Assembly (NCBI GenBank): GCA_023251805.1
Contig: JAHEYB010000018.1
Coordinates: 1 to 54,910 of the forward strand
DNA length: 54,910 nt
From: Bacteroidota bacterium
GTDB taxonomy: Bacteria > Bacteroidota > Bacteroidia > 2-12-FULL-35-15
Reading direction: 5' to 3'
A program made the translations under genes and the position numbers. Below are positions 8,840-19,100 of the stretch, piece by piece. The notes beneath the pieces are model-generated. The model was not told where the DNA came from, did not search any database, and worked only from the letters and a program-made list of their open reading frames with translations. Position 1 is the first letter of the stretch, and each line of letters starts with the position of its first letter.

Positions 8840-10021
8840 ATGAGATTATTTCTCTCAATTTTATCAGTTTTGCTGAGTTTTTTGTCCTTTTCTCAATCTG
8901 GGAAACCATATGCTATATGGGACGATTCTGGAGCAGGTGTTTATAGGTATGTGCAAATGGATGTTGCAACTGGAAGCAAAAACAATATCTCATCAATTTC
9001 AGGAATGCTTGGATTTATTGCAGGAGATGTTTCCTGTATAGATGTTGCAAATAATTATTATCATTTCGGAGCATTAACAACCGGAGGAGTGTATTTATTT
9101 GTTACACTTGACGCTACTACCGGTGCTGTGCTATACAGCCCCGTTCTTACCGAAACTACTGTTGGAGTGGAATATAATTGTGCTGATACAGCATTATACG
9201 CTCTCCGTGAAATTTCAAATAATTATGATATTGTAAGACTTGATCCCATTACCGCCATTTGCACGCCTGTAGCCACAATTGGTTTTTTAAATGGATATGT
9301 TGGAGGCAGCTTTAGTTTGAATACACAATTAGGGCATTACACATTTAAGGCATTTGTTGGTTCCGGGTATGTTTTAAAAACTTATGATATTAATACCGGC
9401 TTATTGATTGCCAATGTTCCGTTTCCAGATAATGTTGTTGGACATAAATATAGTTATTTCAATAATGCCACCTATGGTTTGTGGGAAGATGCCGGTGTTT
9501 ATAAATTAGAAAGAATCGATCCGCTTACAGGTGGACATACAACTACCGCTACTTTATTAGGCGTATCACCAGGATTTGTTTCTGAATCTCAATCTGTAGA
9601 TGACATCGGAAATTATAGTTTTCGGGGGTTTGATTCCTTAAATAATTTTTCCTTGTTCACTGTTACACTTTCATCAGGAAGCATTAGCGCAAGCTCATTG
9701 ACTACAGACAATGCTATCGGATTTGAAGATTTTACTTGCTTTAACAGTGCTAGTTCAGGAGTAGGCGATTTATCAGAAAATAATTCATTTTCAGTTTATC
9801 CCAATCCCGCTTGTACTATTTTGAATTTTAGTTATGACACCCAATTAGATAATGTAACTATTGATATCATTGACGTAACAGGAAGAATTATTGTATCTAA
9901 ATCGTTTGAAAATATAAATCAAAAAGCAATTTCGTTAAACGAAATTTCCAATGGAAGTTATATTGTGAGATTTCGTACTGAGAATACAACAAGCTATAGT
10001 AACATTATTATAGTAAAATAA
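8840..10021 (+). CDS. T9SS type A cargo protein, 393 aa
   Basis: Signal peptide 1-19 (ending FSFSQ), then about 290 residues of repeated beta-strand pattern (VQMDVATGS, VTLDATTGAVLY, VRLDPITAI, KTYDINTGLL, ERIDPLTGG) spaced 45-50 residues apart, consistent with a beta-propeller in which each blade ends in a D-x-x-T-G turn. From about residue 315 a type A sorting domain follows (VYPNPACTILNFS, DIIDVTGRIIVSK, AISLNEISNGSYIVRF). Its start is 3 bp after the previous stop, so it is probably co-translated. It converges with the 1083-aa cargo gene over a 29-bp gap. Confidence 0.8.
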   Translation: MRLFLSILSVLLSFLSFSQSGKPYAIWDDSGAGVYRYVQMDVATGSKNNISSISGMLGFIAGDVSCIDVANNYYHFGALTTGGVYLFVTLDATTGAVLYSPVLTETTVGVEYNCADTALYALREISNNYDIVRLDPITAICTPVATIGFLNGYVGGSFSLNTQLGHYTFKAFVGSGYVLKTYDINTGLLIANVPFPDNVVGHKYSYFNNATYGLWEDAGVYKLERIDPLTGGHTTTATLLGVSPGFVSESQSVDDIGNYSFRGFDSLNNFSLFTVTLSSGSISASSLTTDNAIGFEDFTCFNSASSGVGDLSENNSFSVYPNPACTILNFSYDTQLDNVTIDIIDVTGRIIVSKSFENINQKAISLNEISNGSYIVRFRTENTTSYSNIIIVK

Positions 10022-10050
10022 TAGCAAATAAGTTTAAAAAAACTTTCCAA

Positions 10051-13000
10051 TTATTCTATTTTCAAAAATTTATAATTCAAAACCTTGCCATCATTTAAAT
10101 TAATTTTAATAAAATAAATTTCTTTTGGAAAATCAACCACTTCAATCTTAATAGAATTATTAGCACTAATTTCCTCTGTCACAACTGTTTTAAAATAAAC
10201 CATTTTACCCTTTGAATTGTATATAGCAATTTCAGAATTCTCGCTTCCAACACCAATTGGAACATTTATAAAAGCAGTTGCAGGATTAGGATATAGGTTT
10301 CCTAATTCAAGTTGACTCACACTCATATTCACAGAAATCATTTGAGAACTGGAATTTTTACCATCGAAATCTGTTTGTTTTAATCTGTAGTATGAGGTTC
10401 CGTTAAATGGAGAGCTATCAACATAATTGTATTTTAATACATTTGTACTATTGCCAGCACCTTTAATAGTAGCAATACTTTCAAATACATAACCATTCGA
10501 AGAACGTTCAATTGTAAAATAATCATTATTCGTTTCAGTGGCAGTACTCCAATCTAGCTTAACTTCTTTCTCGTTTGGAGTTGCGATAAAACTAATTAAT
10601 TCGATTGGTAAAGGAGAAGTGTTTGTTCCAATTGCAAATTGTGAAAATCCATTCAAGCCTGTTCTAACAGCTGTAATTGGAGAGGTAGTAGTACTTGACG
10701 AATAAGTTCCAGGCAATGTCCATGCTCCTGGACCTGCAGTGGTCCTTTTTAAAACTGTATTTCTAACTGTTCCACCATTATCATAATTTCTTCCATATAA
10801 TGTGACATCGTAGTTTGATGTTCCAGCATTTGGAGTAACTGTCCATACTCCACCATAAGTATTTCCAGTTGTAGCATTACTACCACCATTATTCAAAACA
10901 TAATCATATGTATAACCGCTTTCAGTTAAAGATAATCCTGTACCAGTTGCATTGGATGGATTATCAAAATTCACATCTATATAGGTTATAGTATTTGCAC
11001 TTGTAAAATTAAGATTCATTAATTGATAAGCATTTGCATTTCCTACTGGAAGATTATAGGAACCAGTAGCAGCAATGTATCTTCTTAAATTTCCACTTGC
11101 TCCTGTATTTACATATGAACTCACTCCTCCTCCAGTAATTGCAGCTGGTGCCGTTCGAGTTACGCTAAGTGTATTTGCTCCTGTGTTTATTAATCCGCTT
11201 GTTAGTGTAAGAGTATTTGTTACAGTATTATTTTGATTCATTGTAACACTTGAAGAACTTTTATTAATCGTAATATTATAAAATGAAGTTGAATTGTTTA
11301 TCATATTTTGAGGACCAGTTCCATTGAATGTAACAGTTGGAGTTCCACCACTACCAACTGAGTTAGCAGCAAATGTTCCATTGTTAATCCAATCTCCTTT
11401 CAAATTAATTGGAATATTTCCATCTCTCACAATAGTATTTGGATCAATTATTAAATTTCCATTTAGAGATAAGTCCGTGATTCCTGATAGCGCTATATAA
11501 TAAGAAGGATCACAAATTAATCTTACATTATTCCAGTCGTTATCTTGTAAATTCATATTTCCACTTGATACTTTTCCAGTCAAATCCCAAACCCAAGTAC
11601 CGGATTGATTGTTAAACAATGCAGGTGTAAATTGTTGAGCAAATATTTTATCCCAAAAGCAACCAGTATTTAAATTAAAATATCCGTATTGCTGACTAAG
11701 ATTCGTAGAAGTTAAAGTATAACTAGAAAAATTTAATGTTCCGTATGGACTATCTTCAGTACGTATTCCATAAACTGAGATATTATTTGCTAGAGTATAA
11801 TTTCCATTATCATAAATATCAAGAGCAGCATTTGCGAAAGATCCTGTCCCGTTTATTGTTTTTCCTGTTCCTGTTAACCAAATCCAATATTTATCTATCG
11901 CTGAAACTGCCACTATACTTGTACTTGTAGTGTGATTAATTGTTCCGTTGTTAACTACATTTCCTCCAATACTAAATGAATTCAAAGAAATGGAAACCGT
12001 TAAAGTAGCTCCAGGATAAATAGTAATATCTCTACAAATTGCATTTGGATCTGTTGCGCCACCTGTTATCAATGGAGAGAAAGGAGTTCCTGCCGGAATA
12101 AAAACATCAGTAGCTGAAGTTGGCACTGTACCACTACACCAATTTCCTGCTGTAAACCAACTGGTACTTATTGTGCCTTTCCAAATTCCACCAGAAGATG
12201 AAATTGTAACTGTATGGCTAACTGAAGTTGAAGTTGCAGTGGTAGAACAAGGAGCAACGCCTGTAACAATAACTCTATAATAAGTAGTTAGAGTAAGTCC
12301 AGGTGAAGTGTAAGTTGATGATGTTGCCCCAGAAATATTTGTCCAGGTAATATTATCCGGAGATGATTGCCATTGAATTGTTCCTGAATAGCCGGTTAAA
12401 AATAATGTAGCAGAAGAACCACTACATAACATGCTTGGGCCAGAAATAGTACCTGAATTAGCTGGCTGAACTACTGTGGTTGTAACAACTGTGGAATAAG
12501 CAGTGCAAACATTTGTTGCAGCACAACGAAAATAAGTAGTTGAACTTAAAGGAGAACTAGTATAAGTTGATGATGTAGCACCTGAAATATTTGTCCAAGT
12601 AATATTATCTGGAGAAGATTGCCATAGTAATGATGATCCTGATGTATATCCGGAAACTGACAATGTAGTTGTTGAACCATCACAAATAGTAGAACTACCT
12701 GATGCAGTTCCTCCTACATCAGAGCATGGATATGAAATCCAAACTACATCATCTACAAATATATTATTTCCAAAATCACTTGTTGCTTGAAGTATAAAAT
12801 GATTTGAAATTCCATTATATGCCAAAGGAAGATTATAGGAATATTGATACCAACCGGCACTTCCAACTGCGGGCGACAATGTTGTAGATCTGTAAACAGT
12901 TCCCAATGCAGTTGCTCCAGTAAGATTAGGAACAGTATTAATGTAGACATCCACTTTGTCTAAATTTGTTGAATATCCAGCATCTCGATACATCCAAAAG

Positions 13001-13302
13001 CTAACTGTAGGTGTTCCCGTACCTCTTGCTCTCAAATCATAAGAAGGTGTCACCAAGATTGCTGAGCTTCCTGTTCCATAACTAAAACAATTATACATCG
13101 CCTCTCCTGCCCCACTTCGTGGGGCTTGTGTAGGATTTGTTCCAGCTGTTACTCTCGACCATAAACCTGTAGGTGTAACTTGCGTATTGCTCCAACCTGC
13201 GGGAGCAAATGTTGTTCCGTCAAAAGATTCTGAATTAGTTACTTGAGCTTTTAATTCTGAACTGAAATAAATTGCAATAAAAATGAGGAGAGTTCTTTTC
13301 AT
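10051..13302 (-). CDS. Large T9SS type A secreted protein with anchor-J and Ig-like repeats
   Basis: 1083 residues. Signal peptide 1-20 (ends LKAQ). Residues about 22-190 look like a MAM/choice-of-anchor J jelly roll (FDGTTFAPAGW at the start, NNIFVDDVVW at the end). Two Ig-like repeats follow, 84 residues apart, sharing WQSSPDNITWTNISGATSS. A long Thr/Asn/Gly-rich beta region (about 370-890) resembles the autotransporter-like beta-helices of Bacteroidota surface proteins. A fibronectin-like pre-sorting domain (FTIERSSNGYVFESIATI, YYRLKQTDFDGK) and a type A sorting domain (LYPNPATAFINV, YFIKINL) end the protein. Probably cell-surface or released; ligand unknown. Confidence 0.82.
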   Translation of the reverse strand: MKRTLLIFIAIYFSSELKAQVTNSESFDGTTFAPAGWSNTQVTPTGLWSRVTAGTNPTQAPRSGAGEAMYNCFSYGTGSSAILVTPSYDLRARGTGTPTVSFWMYRDAGYSTNLDKVDVYINTVPNLTGATALGTVYRSTTLSPAVGSAGWYQYSYNLPLAYNGISNHFILQATSDFGNNIFVDDVVWISYPCSDVGGTASGSSTICDGSTTTLSVSGYTSGSSLLWQSSPDNITWTNISGATSSTYTSSPLSSTTYFRCAATNVCTAYSTVVTTTVVQPANSGTISGPSMLCSGSSATLFLTGYSGTIQWQSSPDNITWTNISGATSSTYTSPGLTLTTYYRVIVTGVAPCSTTATSTSVSHTVTISSSGGIWKGTISTSWFTAGNWCSGTVPTSATDVFIPAGTPFSPLITGGATDPNAICRDITIYPGATLTVSISLNSFSIGGNVVNNGTINHTTSTSIVAVSAIDKYWIWLTGTGKTINGTGSFANAALDIYDNGNYTLANNISVYGIRTEDSPYGTLNFSSYTLTSTNLSQQYGYFNLNTGCFWDKIFAQQFTPALFNNQSGTWVWDLTGKVSSGNMNLQDNDWNNVRLICDPSYYIALSGITDLSLNGNLIIDPNTIVRDGNIPINLKGDWINNGTFAANSVGSGGTPTVTFNGTGPQNMINNSTSFYNITINKSSSSVTMNQNNTVTNTLTLTSGLINTGANTLSVTRTAPAAITGGGVSSYVNTGASGNLRRYIAATGSYNLPVGNANAYQLMNLNFTSANTITYIDVNFDNPSNATGTGLSLTESGYTYDYVLNNGGSNATTGNTYGGVWTVTPNAGTSNYDVTLYGRNYDNGGTVRNTVLKRTTAGPGAWTLPGTYSSSTTTSPITAVRTGLNGFSQFAIGTNTSPLPIELISFIATPNEKEVKLDWSTATETNNDYFTIERSSNGYVFESIATIKGAGNSTNVLKYNYVDSSPFNGTSYYRLKQTDFDGKNSSSQMISVNMSVSQLELGNLYPNPATAFINVPIGVGSENSEIAIYNSKGKMVYFKTVVTEEISANNSIKIEVVDFPKEIYFIKINLNDGKVLNYKFLKIE

Positions 13303-13665
13303 GGAGGAGGCGTATTTTAAAATTTTTATATCTGTTTACTCATTAAAATAAATGCAAATGTGTTTTAATCATTTTTTTGTGATGTAAACATATATTCAGT
13401 AGCCTCCTTTTACAAAGAATAATTATATTGTAATACTTAACCTATAAGAGAAAATTAGAAAATGAAATATAGATATCTATCTGATAATCAAAAAGGTAGA
13501 ATGAATTAGAAATTCGAAATATTCTAAACATACGTTTAAAATATTTGGCGAAAAAACCTCAAGAAAATGATACAAATTGAACATCCTTCCAGATTGAAGA
13601 AAGATAGTTTTTGGATAGAAAGAATTATTGAATGTTATTTAATAGAAAGAAGGTGATAAAAAAAA
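13303..13665. other. AT-rich intergenic region, no gene seen
   Basis: 363 bp between the starts/ends of two minus-strand genes. I see no RNA gene, terminator or clear TAnnTTTG element on the minus strand upstream of 13302. One 29-codon plus-strand frame at 13567-13656 is open but has no support. Confidence 0.5.
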
Positions 13666-14487
13666 TTATTTTGTCGTTTTCCCTTCATACAATTTTGTAA
13701 AGGAACCATCAATTGGCTCCCACAATTCTACTTTATTACTGTCACAATCGAGGATGTGTAAAAATTTTCCATACTCGTATGATTCAATCGTATCTAAAAC
13801 AATAACATTGTTTGCTTTCAATTTTTTATATAACAGCTCCATATTGTCTACTCTGTAATTAATCATATAATCGTTTTTGGAAGGCTCAAAGTACTTAGTT
13901 TTACTAGAGAATGGGCTCCATTGTGTATACGCAATGTAATTTTCATCACTGCTTCTCCATTCAAACATAGAACCATAATCGTTAGGAGTGAGTCCCAAAT
14001 TTGCATAATACCAAGCATTTAAGACTTTAGGAGATTTACATTTAAAAAATACACCACCAATTCCATTTACTTTTCCTACACTTTCTTTCTTAGTTTTTGA
14101 ATAATCTGTTTTATATTCATAAAACACTGTCAAATCATTAATACTTGCTACAAACATTTTATTGATGACAGCGGGGTCGGAGTTCACAATGCTTTTTGCA
14201 TTTTCTAAACTCATCGCAGCAATAAAAACAATTCCTTTTTCGGCATACCTTGCACCAAAATGTATAATTCCTTGCTTTCGTAATGTTTCCAAATGTTTTG
14301 AATGTTCTGATGCATATTTTTGTAGTGAAAAATCTTTATCCGCCTCCCATGTGCTGCCCTTAGTATACTCAACGATAAAAAGAGATGGTGGTTCAGCCAT
14401 TTTACTTTTAGACGTATAAGCACTGATCATAAATCCGAAAAGGATAATGTTTGCAAACAACAAGATGGAAAAAATATTTTTTTTCAT
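13666..14487 (-). CDS. Exported YCII-VOC fusion protein
   Basis: 273 residues. An N-terminal hydrophobic segment (about 5-24) acts as a signal peptide or anchor. Residues about 36-122 resemble a YCII-related fold (FIVEYTKGSTW, HSKHLETLRKQGII, INDLTVFYEYK). Residues about 138-262 resemble a glyoxalase/VOC domain (GGVFFKCKSPKVLNAWY, HILDCDSNKVELWEP), the C-terminal Glu of the VOC metal site being present in VELWE. VOC proteins are metal-dependent lyases, dioxygenases or binding proteins; no specific reaction can be assigned. The gene lies 32 bp downstream of the M20 amidohydrolase start region on the same strand and may be co-transcribed. Confidence 0.72.
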   Translation of the reverse strand: MKKNIFSILLFANIILFGFMISAYTSKSKMAEPPSLFIVEYTKGSTWEADKDFSLQKYASEHSKHLETLRKQGIIHFGARYAEKGIVFIAAMSLENAKSIVNSDPAVINKMFVASINDLTVFYEYKTDYSKTKKESVGKVNGIGGVFFKCKSPKVLNAWYYANLGLTPNDYGSMFEWRSSDENYIAYTQWSPFSSKTKYFEPSKNDYMINYRVDNMELLYKKLKANNVIVLDTIESYEYGKFLHILDCDSNKVELWEPIDGSFTKLYEGKTTK

Positions 14488-14519
14488 GAGGTAGGATTTT
14501 TCAGTAAAATATAATGTAT

Positions 14520-15719
14520 TTAATTTGATTCGTTTTGTAGCTCATTCAAGGCTAACCAGGCCATCAGTCCGACCCCTATTTCCAAAGCCTGCTCATCAAT
14601 ATCAAACATAGCAGTATGAACACCAGCCGTAATTCCTTTTGCTTTATTTCCAGTTCCTAATCTATAAAAACAGGCAGGAATTTGTTGTGAGTAAAATGCA
14701 AAATCTTCTGCAGTCATTCGCAATGGTAATTCTTCTACATTTTCTTTCCCTAAATATTCACTTGCTGCTGCTTTTGCTTTTTCAGTTATTGTTTTATCAT
14801 TCACTAAAAATGGATAGCCTCTTTCAATTCTGAATTCTATGCTCCCTCCCATCACTTTGGCAATTTTTTCTGCAGTAGTTTTCATGAGTTTATGCGCTTC
14901 TTCTCTCCATTTTTCATTCATGGTCCTGAATGTCCCTTCAATTTTTACTTCATCTGGAATCACATTTGTAGCACCATTTCCGGTGATTTTTCCGAAAGCC
15001 AATACCGTAGGAATTTTTTGTTCATGACTCAAAAACAATGCATTTAATTCCGCCATAATTTCAGCTGAAATCAATAATGGATTAACATACTCATTCACCA
15101 TTGCTGCATGTCCGCCTTTTCCTCTTACAATCAAATACAATTCATCGGTGCTAGCCATATACATTCCGGTTCTAAAACCTACTTTCCCTACTTCCATACT
15201 TGGAAAAACGTGTTGCCCGAAAATACTTTGCGGAGCAGGGCTTTCTAAAACACCTGCTTTAATCATCAAAGATGCTCCTCCTGGAAGTTTTTCTTCACCG
15301 GGTTGAAAAATTAATTTGATGGTTCCTTCAAATTCCCCTTTTAATTCAGACAATATTCTAGCTACACCTAAAAGAGAAGCACTGTGAACATCATGCCCGC
15401 ATGCATGCATCAATCCTTCATTTTTTGATTTGTAATCACAATTATTTTTTTCGGTGATTGGCAGTGCATCCATATCAGCGCGCAAAGCAATTACCCTTAC
15501 CGATGGATTCTTTCCTTCTATTAACGCAACAATGCCTGTTTTTACCATTCCTTGTTTAAAAGAAATATTGTAGTCTTTTAACTTAGAAGCAATAAAATTG
15601 GATGTATTAAATTCCTCGAACGACAATTCAGGATTTGCGTGGATGTGCCTGCGGTTAGCTATTATTTCAGGAAGAAAGCGGGAAGAAAGCGATTTTATTT
15701 TTTCTTTAAGAGCGTCCAT
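14520..15719 (-). CDS. M20 family amidohydrolase (N-acyl-amino-acid/IAA-type)
   Basis: 399 residues. Metal-site motifs of peptidase family M20D: ALRADMDALPI at 78-88, MHACGHDVHSA with Cys107 and His109, the catalytic PGEE (Glu142/143), a distal metal-ligand region near GQHVF, and ED-FAFY near the C-terminus. The dimerisation/lid domain lies in the middle (about 180-300, RGKGGHAAM). Such enzymes hydrolyse N-acyl amino acids or related amides with two divalent metals and a Cys ligand. There is no signal peptide, so it is cytoplasmic. The start lies 2 bp past the stop of the TauE/SafE gene upstream, so the two are probably one transcript. Confidence 0.9.
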   Translation of the reverse strand: MDALKEKIKSLSSRFLPEIIANRRHIHANPELSFEEFNTSNFIASKLKDYNISFKQGMVKTGIVALIEGKNPSVRVIALRADMDALPITEKNNCDYKSKNEGLMHACGHDVHSASLLGVARILSELKGEFEGTIKLIFQPGEEKLPGGASLMIKAGVLESPAPQSIFGQHVFPSMEVGKVGFRTGMYMASTDELYLIVRGKGGHAAMVNEYVNPLLISAEIMAELNALFLSHEQKIPTVLAFGKITGNGATNVIPDEVKIEGTFRTMNEKWREEAHKLMKTTAEKIAKVMGGSIEFRIERGYPFLVNDKTITEKAKAAASEYLGKENVEELPLRMTAEDFAFYSQQIPACFYRLGTGNKAKGITAGVHTAMFDIDEQALEIGVGLMAWLALNELQNESN

Positions 15720-15721
15720 TT

Positions 15722-16105
15722 CTATTTCCCAAAAATCATTTTTAACGAGAGTAATAAGATAATTACACCAAATACTTTTTTAAGAGTAGTTTGGTCAATG
15801 GCAATCGAAATTTTTGAACCAAAATAACTTCCAATCACAAAAGTGCTGGCAATTACAAAAGCTGTTTTCCATTCAATATGTCCCGCCTGATAATAATTAA
15901 ATACTCCTAAAATTCCAATAGGTAATAAAAACATAAATAACACTGTTCCCTGCGCTTGATGTTGTGAATACCCAAGGAAGTAAACCAAAGCGGGAACAAT
16001 TACAATACCGCCTCCGATTCCAACCAATCCGCTTAGCATCCCGGCAATTAGACCGAGACATAGCAAAATAACTATTGTTGTCATATTTAATTGTGATTTT
16101 TTCAT
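15722..16105 (-). CDS. Half-size TauE/SafE (DUF81) membrane protein
   Basis: 127 residues with four hydrophobic segments. The motif GMLSGLVGIGGGIVIVPAL (about 22-40) is the TauE/SafE signature that normally opens each half of a 240-270-residue anion exporter. Only one half is present and the end is a proper stop, so it would have to act as a dimer or is a distinct short class. Members export sulfite or sulfonates, but substrate here is unknown. It is followed 2 bp later by the M20 gene. Confidence 0.8.
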   Translation of the reverse strand: MKKSQLNMTTIVILLCLGLIAGMLSGLVGIGGGIVIVPALVYFLGYSQHQAQGTVLFMFLLPIGILGVFNYYQAGHIEWKTAFVIASTFVIGSYFGSKISIAIDQTTLKKVFGVIILLLSLKMIFGK

Positions 16106-16115
16106 TTAGAGAAAA

Positions 16116-19100
16116 CTAGAAATCCAGACTGAGTGATAAGTACCAAATTGGTTTGAGAATAATTCCATCCTGAACACCCCAAGCTCTATCAACACGAATG
16201 AAATAACCGAATACTCGGCTTCTTACTCCCCAACCATAACCTCCAACCAGTGGATTGTGCTGCGTTTTTAATGTGATAATTAAAGGAGTAATGGAACTGC
16301 CAATAACTGTAGTATTTAATGAATTGTTTTCGGAATATGGAGAATTGCCCGTCCACGCAGTTCCTAAATCACCAAAAGCAATAATTTGAAAATTTTGAGC
16401 AAAATCGGAGCGAATCGGCCGTTTGAAAAAATACTTGAAAATAGGAAAACGTAATTCACTGTTCACAACAGCAAAACTATTTCCATTACGCACATTCTGA
16501 TAAAAGCCTCGCATATTGGTTGCTAGTGTTTGGTAGGTGTAATTTTGGTCTGTAGCAATGTTGGTAGTATTATCAAATTTGGGAGCAAACCAATTGTCGA
16601 CTCCACCCATATAATAAATCAATTTTTTATTTCCAAAAGATGTACTGGCAGCAATACGATTTGCCCAGATTAAATCACGGTGAATTTTTTTATACCATCT
16701 TCCATCTAACCCAACTACAAAAAAGTCTGTTTTTTCTTTGTCTATTTGACGATAATATTCGCCAAATATTTTTGCTCTGGAACCATTGTACAAGTTTAAT
16801 CCCTTTTTAATGGTGTTATCAAATACCCATTCCAATTTTGCAGAGCCCCAGTTTTCAAAAGCATTTACCCGTTTTAAGTTGTTAAGATCGGTTCCTGTAT
16901 AAACAATTTTATCGTTTCTATAGTTTACACTTCCTCTCAAGCCCATTACTTCATTAAACGGATATTTTAATATGTATTTCACTTCATGCGTGTACACTTT
17001 TACTATTGAATAATTATCAGCTATGTCCAATAGTGATTGACGATGTAAGACTACTTGTTTATCAATGTTTTTTATTCTGTTTTCGCGACTCAAAAAGAAT
17101 TCATTGCTATTTAAGTCTCCTGAAAAACGCACCCCACCAACAATTCTATAATCTTCGAACAAATCACTAACCCCAACTTTAAAGAATGCGTTGATACCGG
17201 GATTCAAATAAATCGGACTACCTCCACCCGCAAACTTTTGGTAAGACGAATTCAAAAAGGAATTATCAATTTGTGATACTATATAATCAACCGAATAATT
17301 TATGTTGTAATTTCTTTGTTTCGACAACATAAAATCACTAGTAACATTGGCAATGGCTTTAGTTGATGTGTCAACCATAACAACAGGCTGCACAACACCA
17401 TTCACTACTTTTGGCTGCTCATTTTCAAAAGTATAGTTATTGATATCAATTTCATTAGAATCTTTTTTTACCGGTTCGCTGATATTGATAACCACTTTTA
17501 CATTTTCAGCTTTTGGAGTTTCTTTTAGATTTTTATCTTTTGCTTGCGACTCAATTTCTTCCTTGTGCTCAATTCTATCTTTGTAATCACGATAAGAGGT
17601 GTTTTTTAAATTCAGCTTAGGAGTTTCGGAAGAAGAAACTAAGGGCGCTACAAACAATTTGTACTTCCCATTTTCAAAAATAACTTCGGAAAATTTATTT
17701 GATTTTGTATTTACATCCTGCTCAATAATATTACGCTTGTAATTGGTTATTGGATAAGAGGATACTACTGTCCGGTAATGTGCAGAAGTATCTACATAAG
17801 CAATTATACTGTCAAAACGAGCAATGTAACGATTGCGAATTCCATTTAAATCACTCAAGTATGAAATATGAGTACTATCATAATCTGCAGGATACATCTC
17901 ATCAATATAAGGTGTATTGGTAACACGTTTTAATACACGAGATTTACTTACATTATCAAATACAAACAAATCTTTTGCCGACATAGCAGGTTCAACTTTG
18001 CGTTTGGGATCATGAAATAAAGTATCCAATGGACGATTGGATGCAAATACAATTTCTTTTGAGTTGTGCACAAAACGAGGAGTTAAATCATCGTAAATAT
18101 CATTTGTGATTTGATCGTAAGCACTTGATGCAGCTGTAAAAATAAAAATGTCTGTTTGCCCTTTTTGTACGGCCGACATTACAAACCTTTTTCCTTCATC
18201 GTTATAAGAGTAATCCAATATTTTTTCAAATCCAGTAATGTGGCGCTCCGTTCTGTCTTTTGTTTCCATCTCGTAGGTTGCTAATACCAAATAGCTTTTC
18301 CGTTCGATAATGTAAGAGAAAATTTTTCCACTTGGGTGCCAAGCAACAATTGGGAAAGAACAATCGCTTGGTCTATCAATTTTTTGTCCCGATTTTAAAA
18401 TACGTTTTGCTTTATTTTTTTGAACATCGTACAACCATATTTTATATTGACCCATTTCGTTGGTTGTATACAACACATAATTTCCATCAGGACTCACTTT
18501 CATTTGTCCGTATACCCTTGCTGCTTTTGGTTTTTTAACTTTCAAAGGAATTTGTTTCGGCATCACCGAAGTAGAATCCCGTTCAATATACTTACCTGTA
18601 TAAGAATCAAAACATTCTTTCCAAAGATTTTTTACAGAAATACCCAACACAAACAAAGAAGAATTATCGATATTCCTGCTCACCTTGGTCATATATAAAA
18701 TATTGGATATTACCGCCTCTCCGTAATTGTCAGCAATGTGTTTCCACAATGCATGTCCGGCATATCGAGCATCATTTCCTTCCAAACGATTGATGTTTTT
18801 ATATCGTCCACTCGTAATTCCATCTTTCACTCTGCTATCAATATCCGAATTCCAATCACATGCAACATAATCCACTAAACCCTTGATGTACCAATCGGGT
18901 AAATTTAACAATGTGCTATTTTTTACCATCTCACGCACATTTCCGCCATACATCATTTGATTGATTAACACTTCTGCTAATCCCGAACGAATTTGTGCAT
19001 CTAACTTGGCGTGATCGCCTTCATAAAATAAAATTACTTTGGAACCAACTACCCGAGTAACTCCACCGGTATTGTAATCTTCTTCAGAAGAAAGCCCAAT

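Noticed and set aside
10030-10045. AAGTTT/AAACTT hairpin between convergent cargo genes as a terminator
   Set aside because: Six A/T-rich pairs only; too weak to call.
13567-13656. 29-codon plus-strand frame (MIQIEHPSRLKKDS...)
   Set aside because: Open by chance in AT-rich DNA; no family, promoter or terminator supports it.
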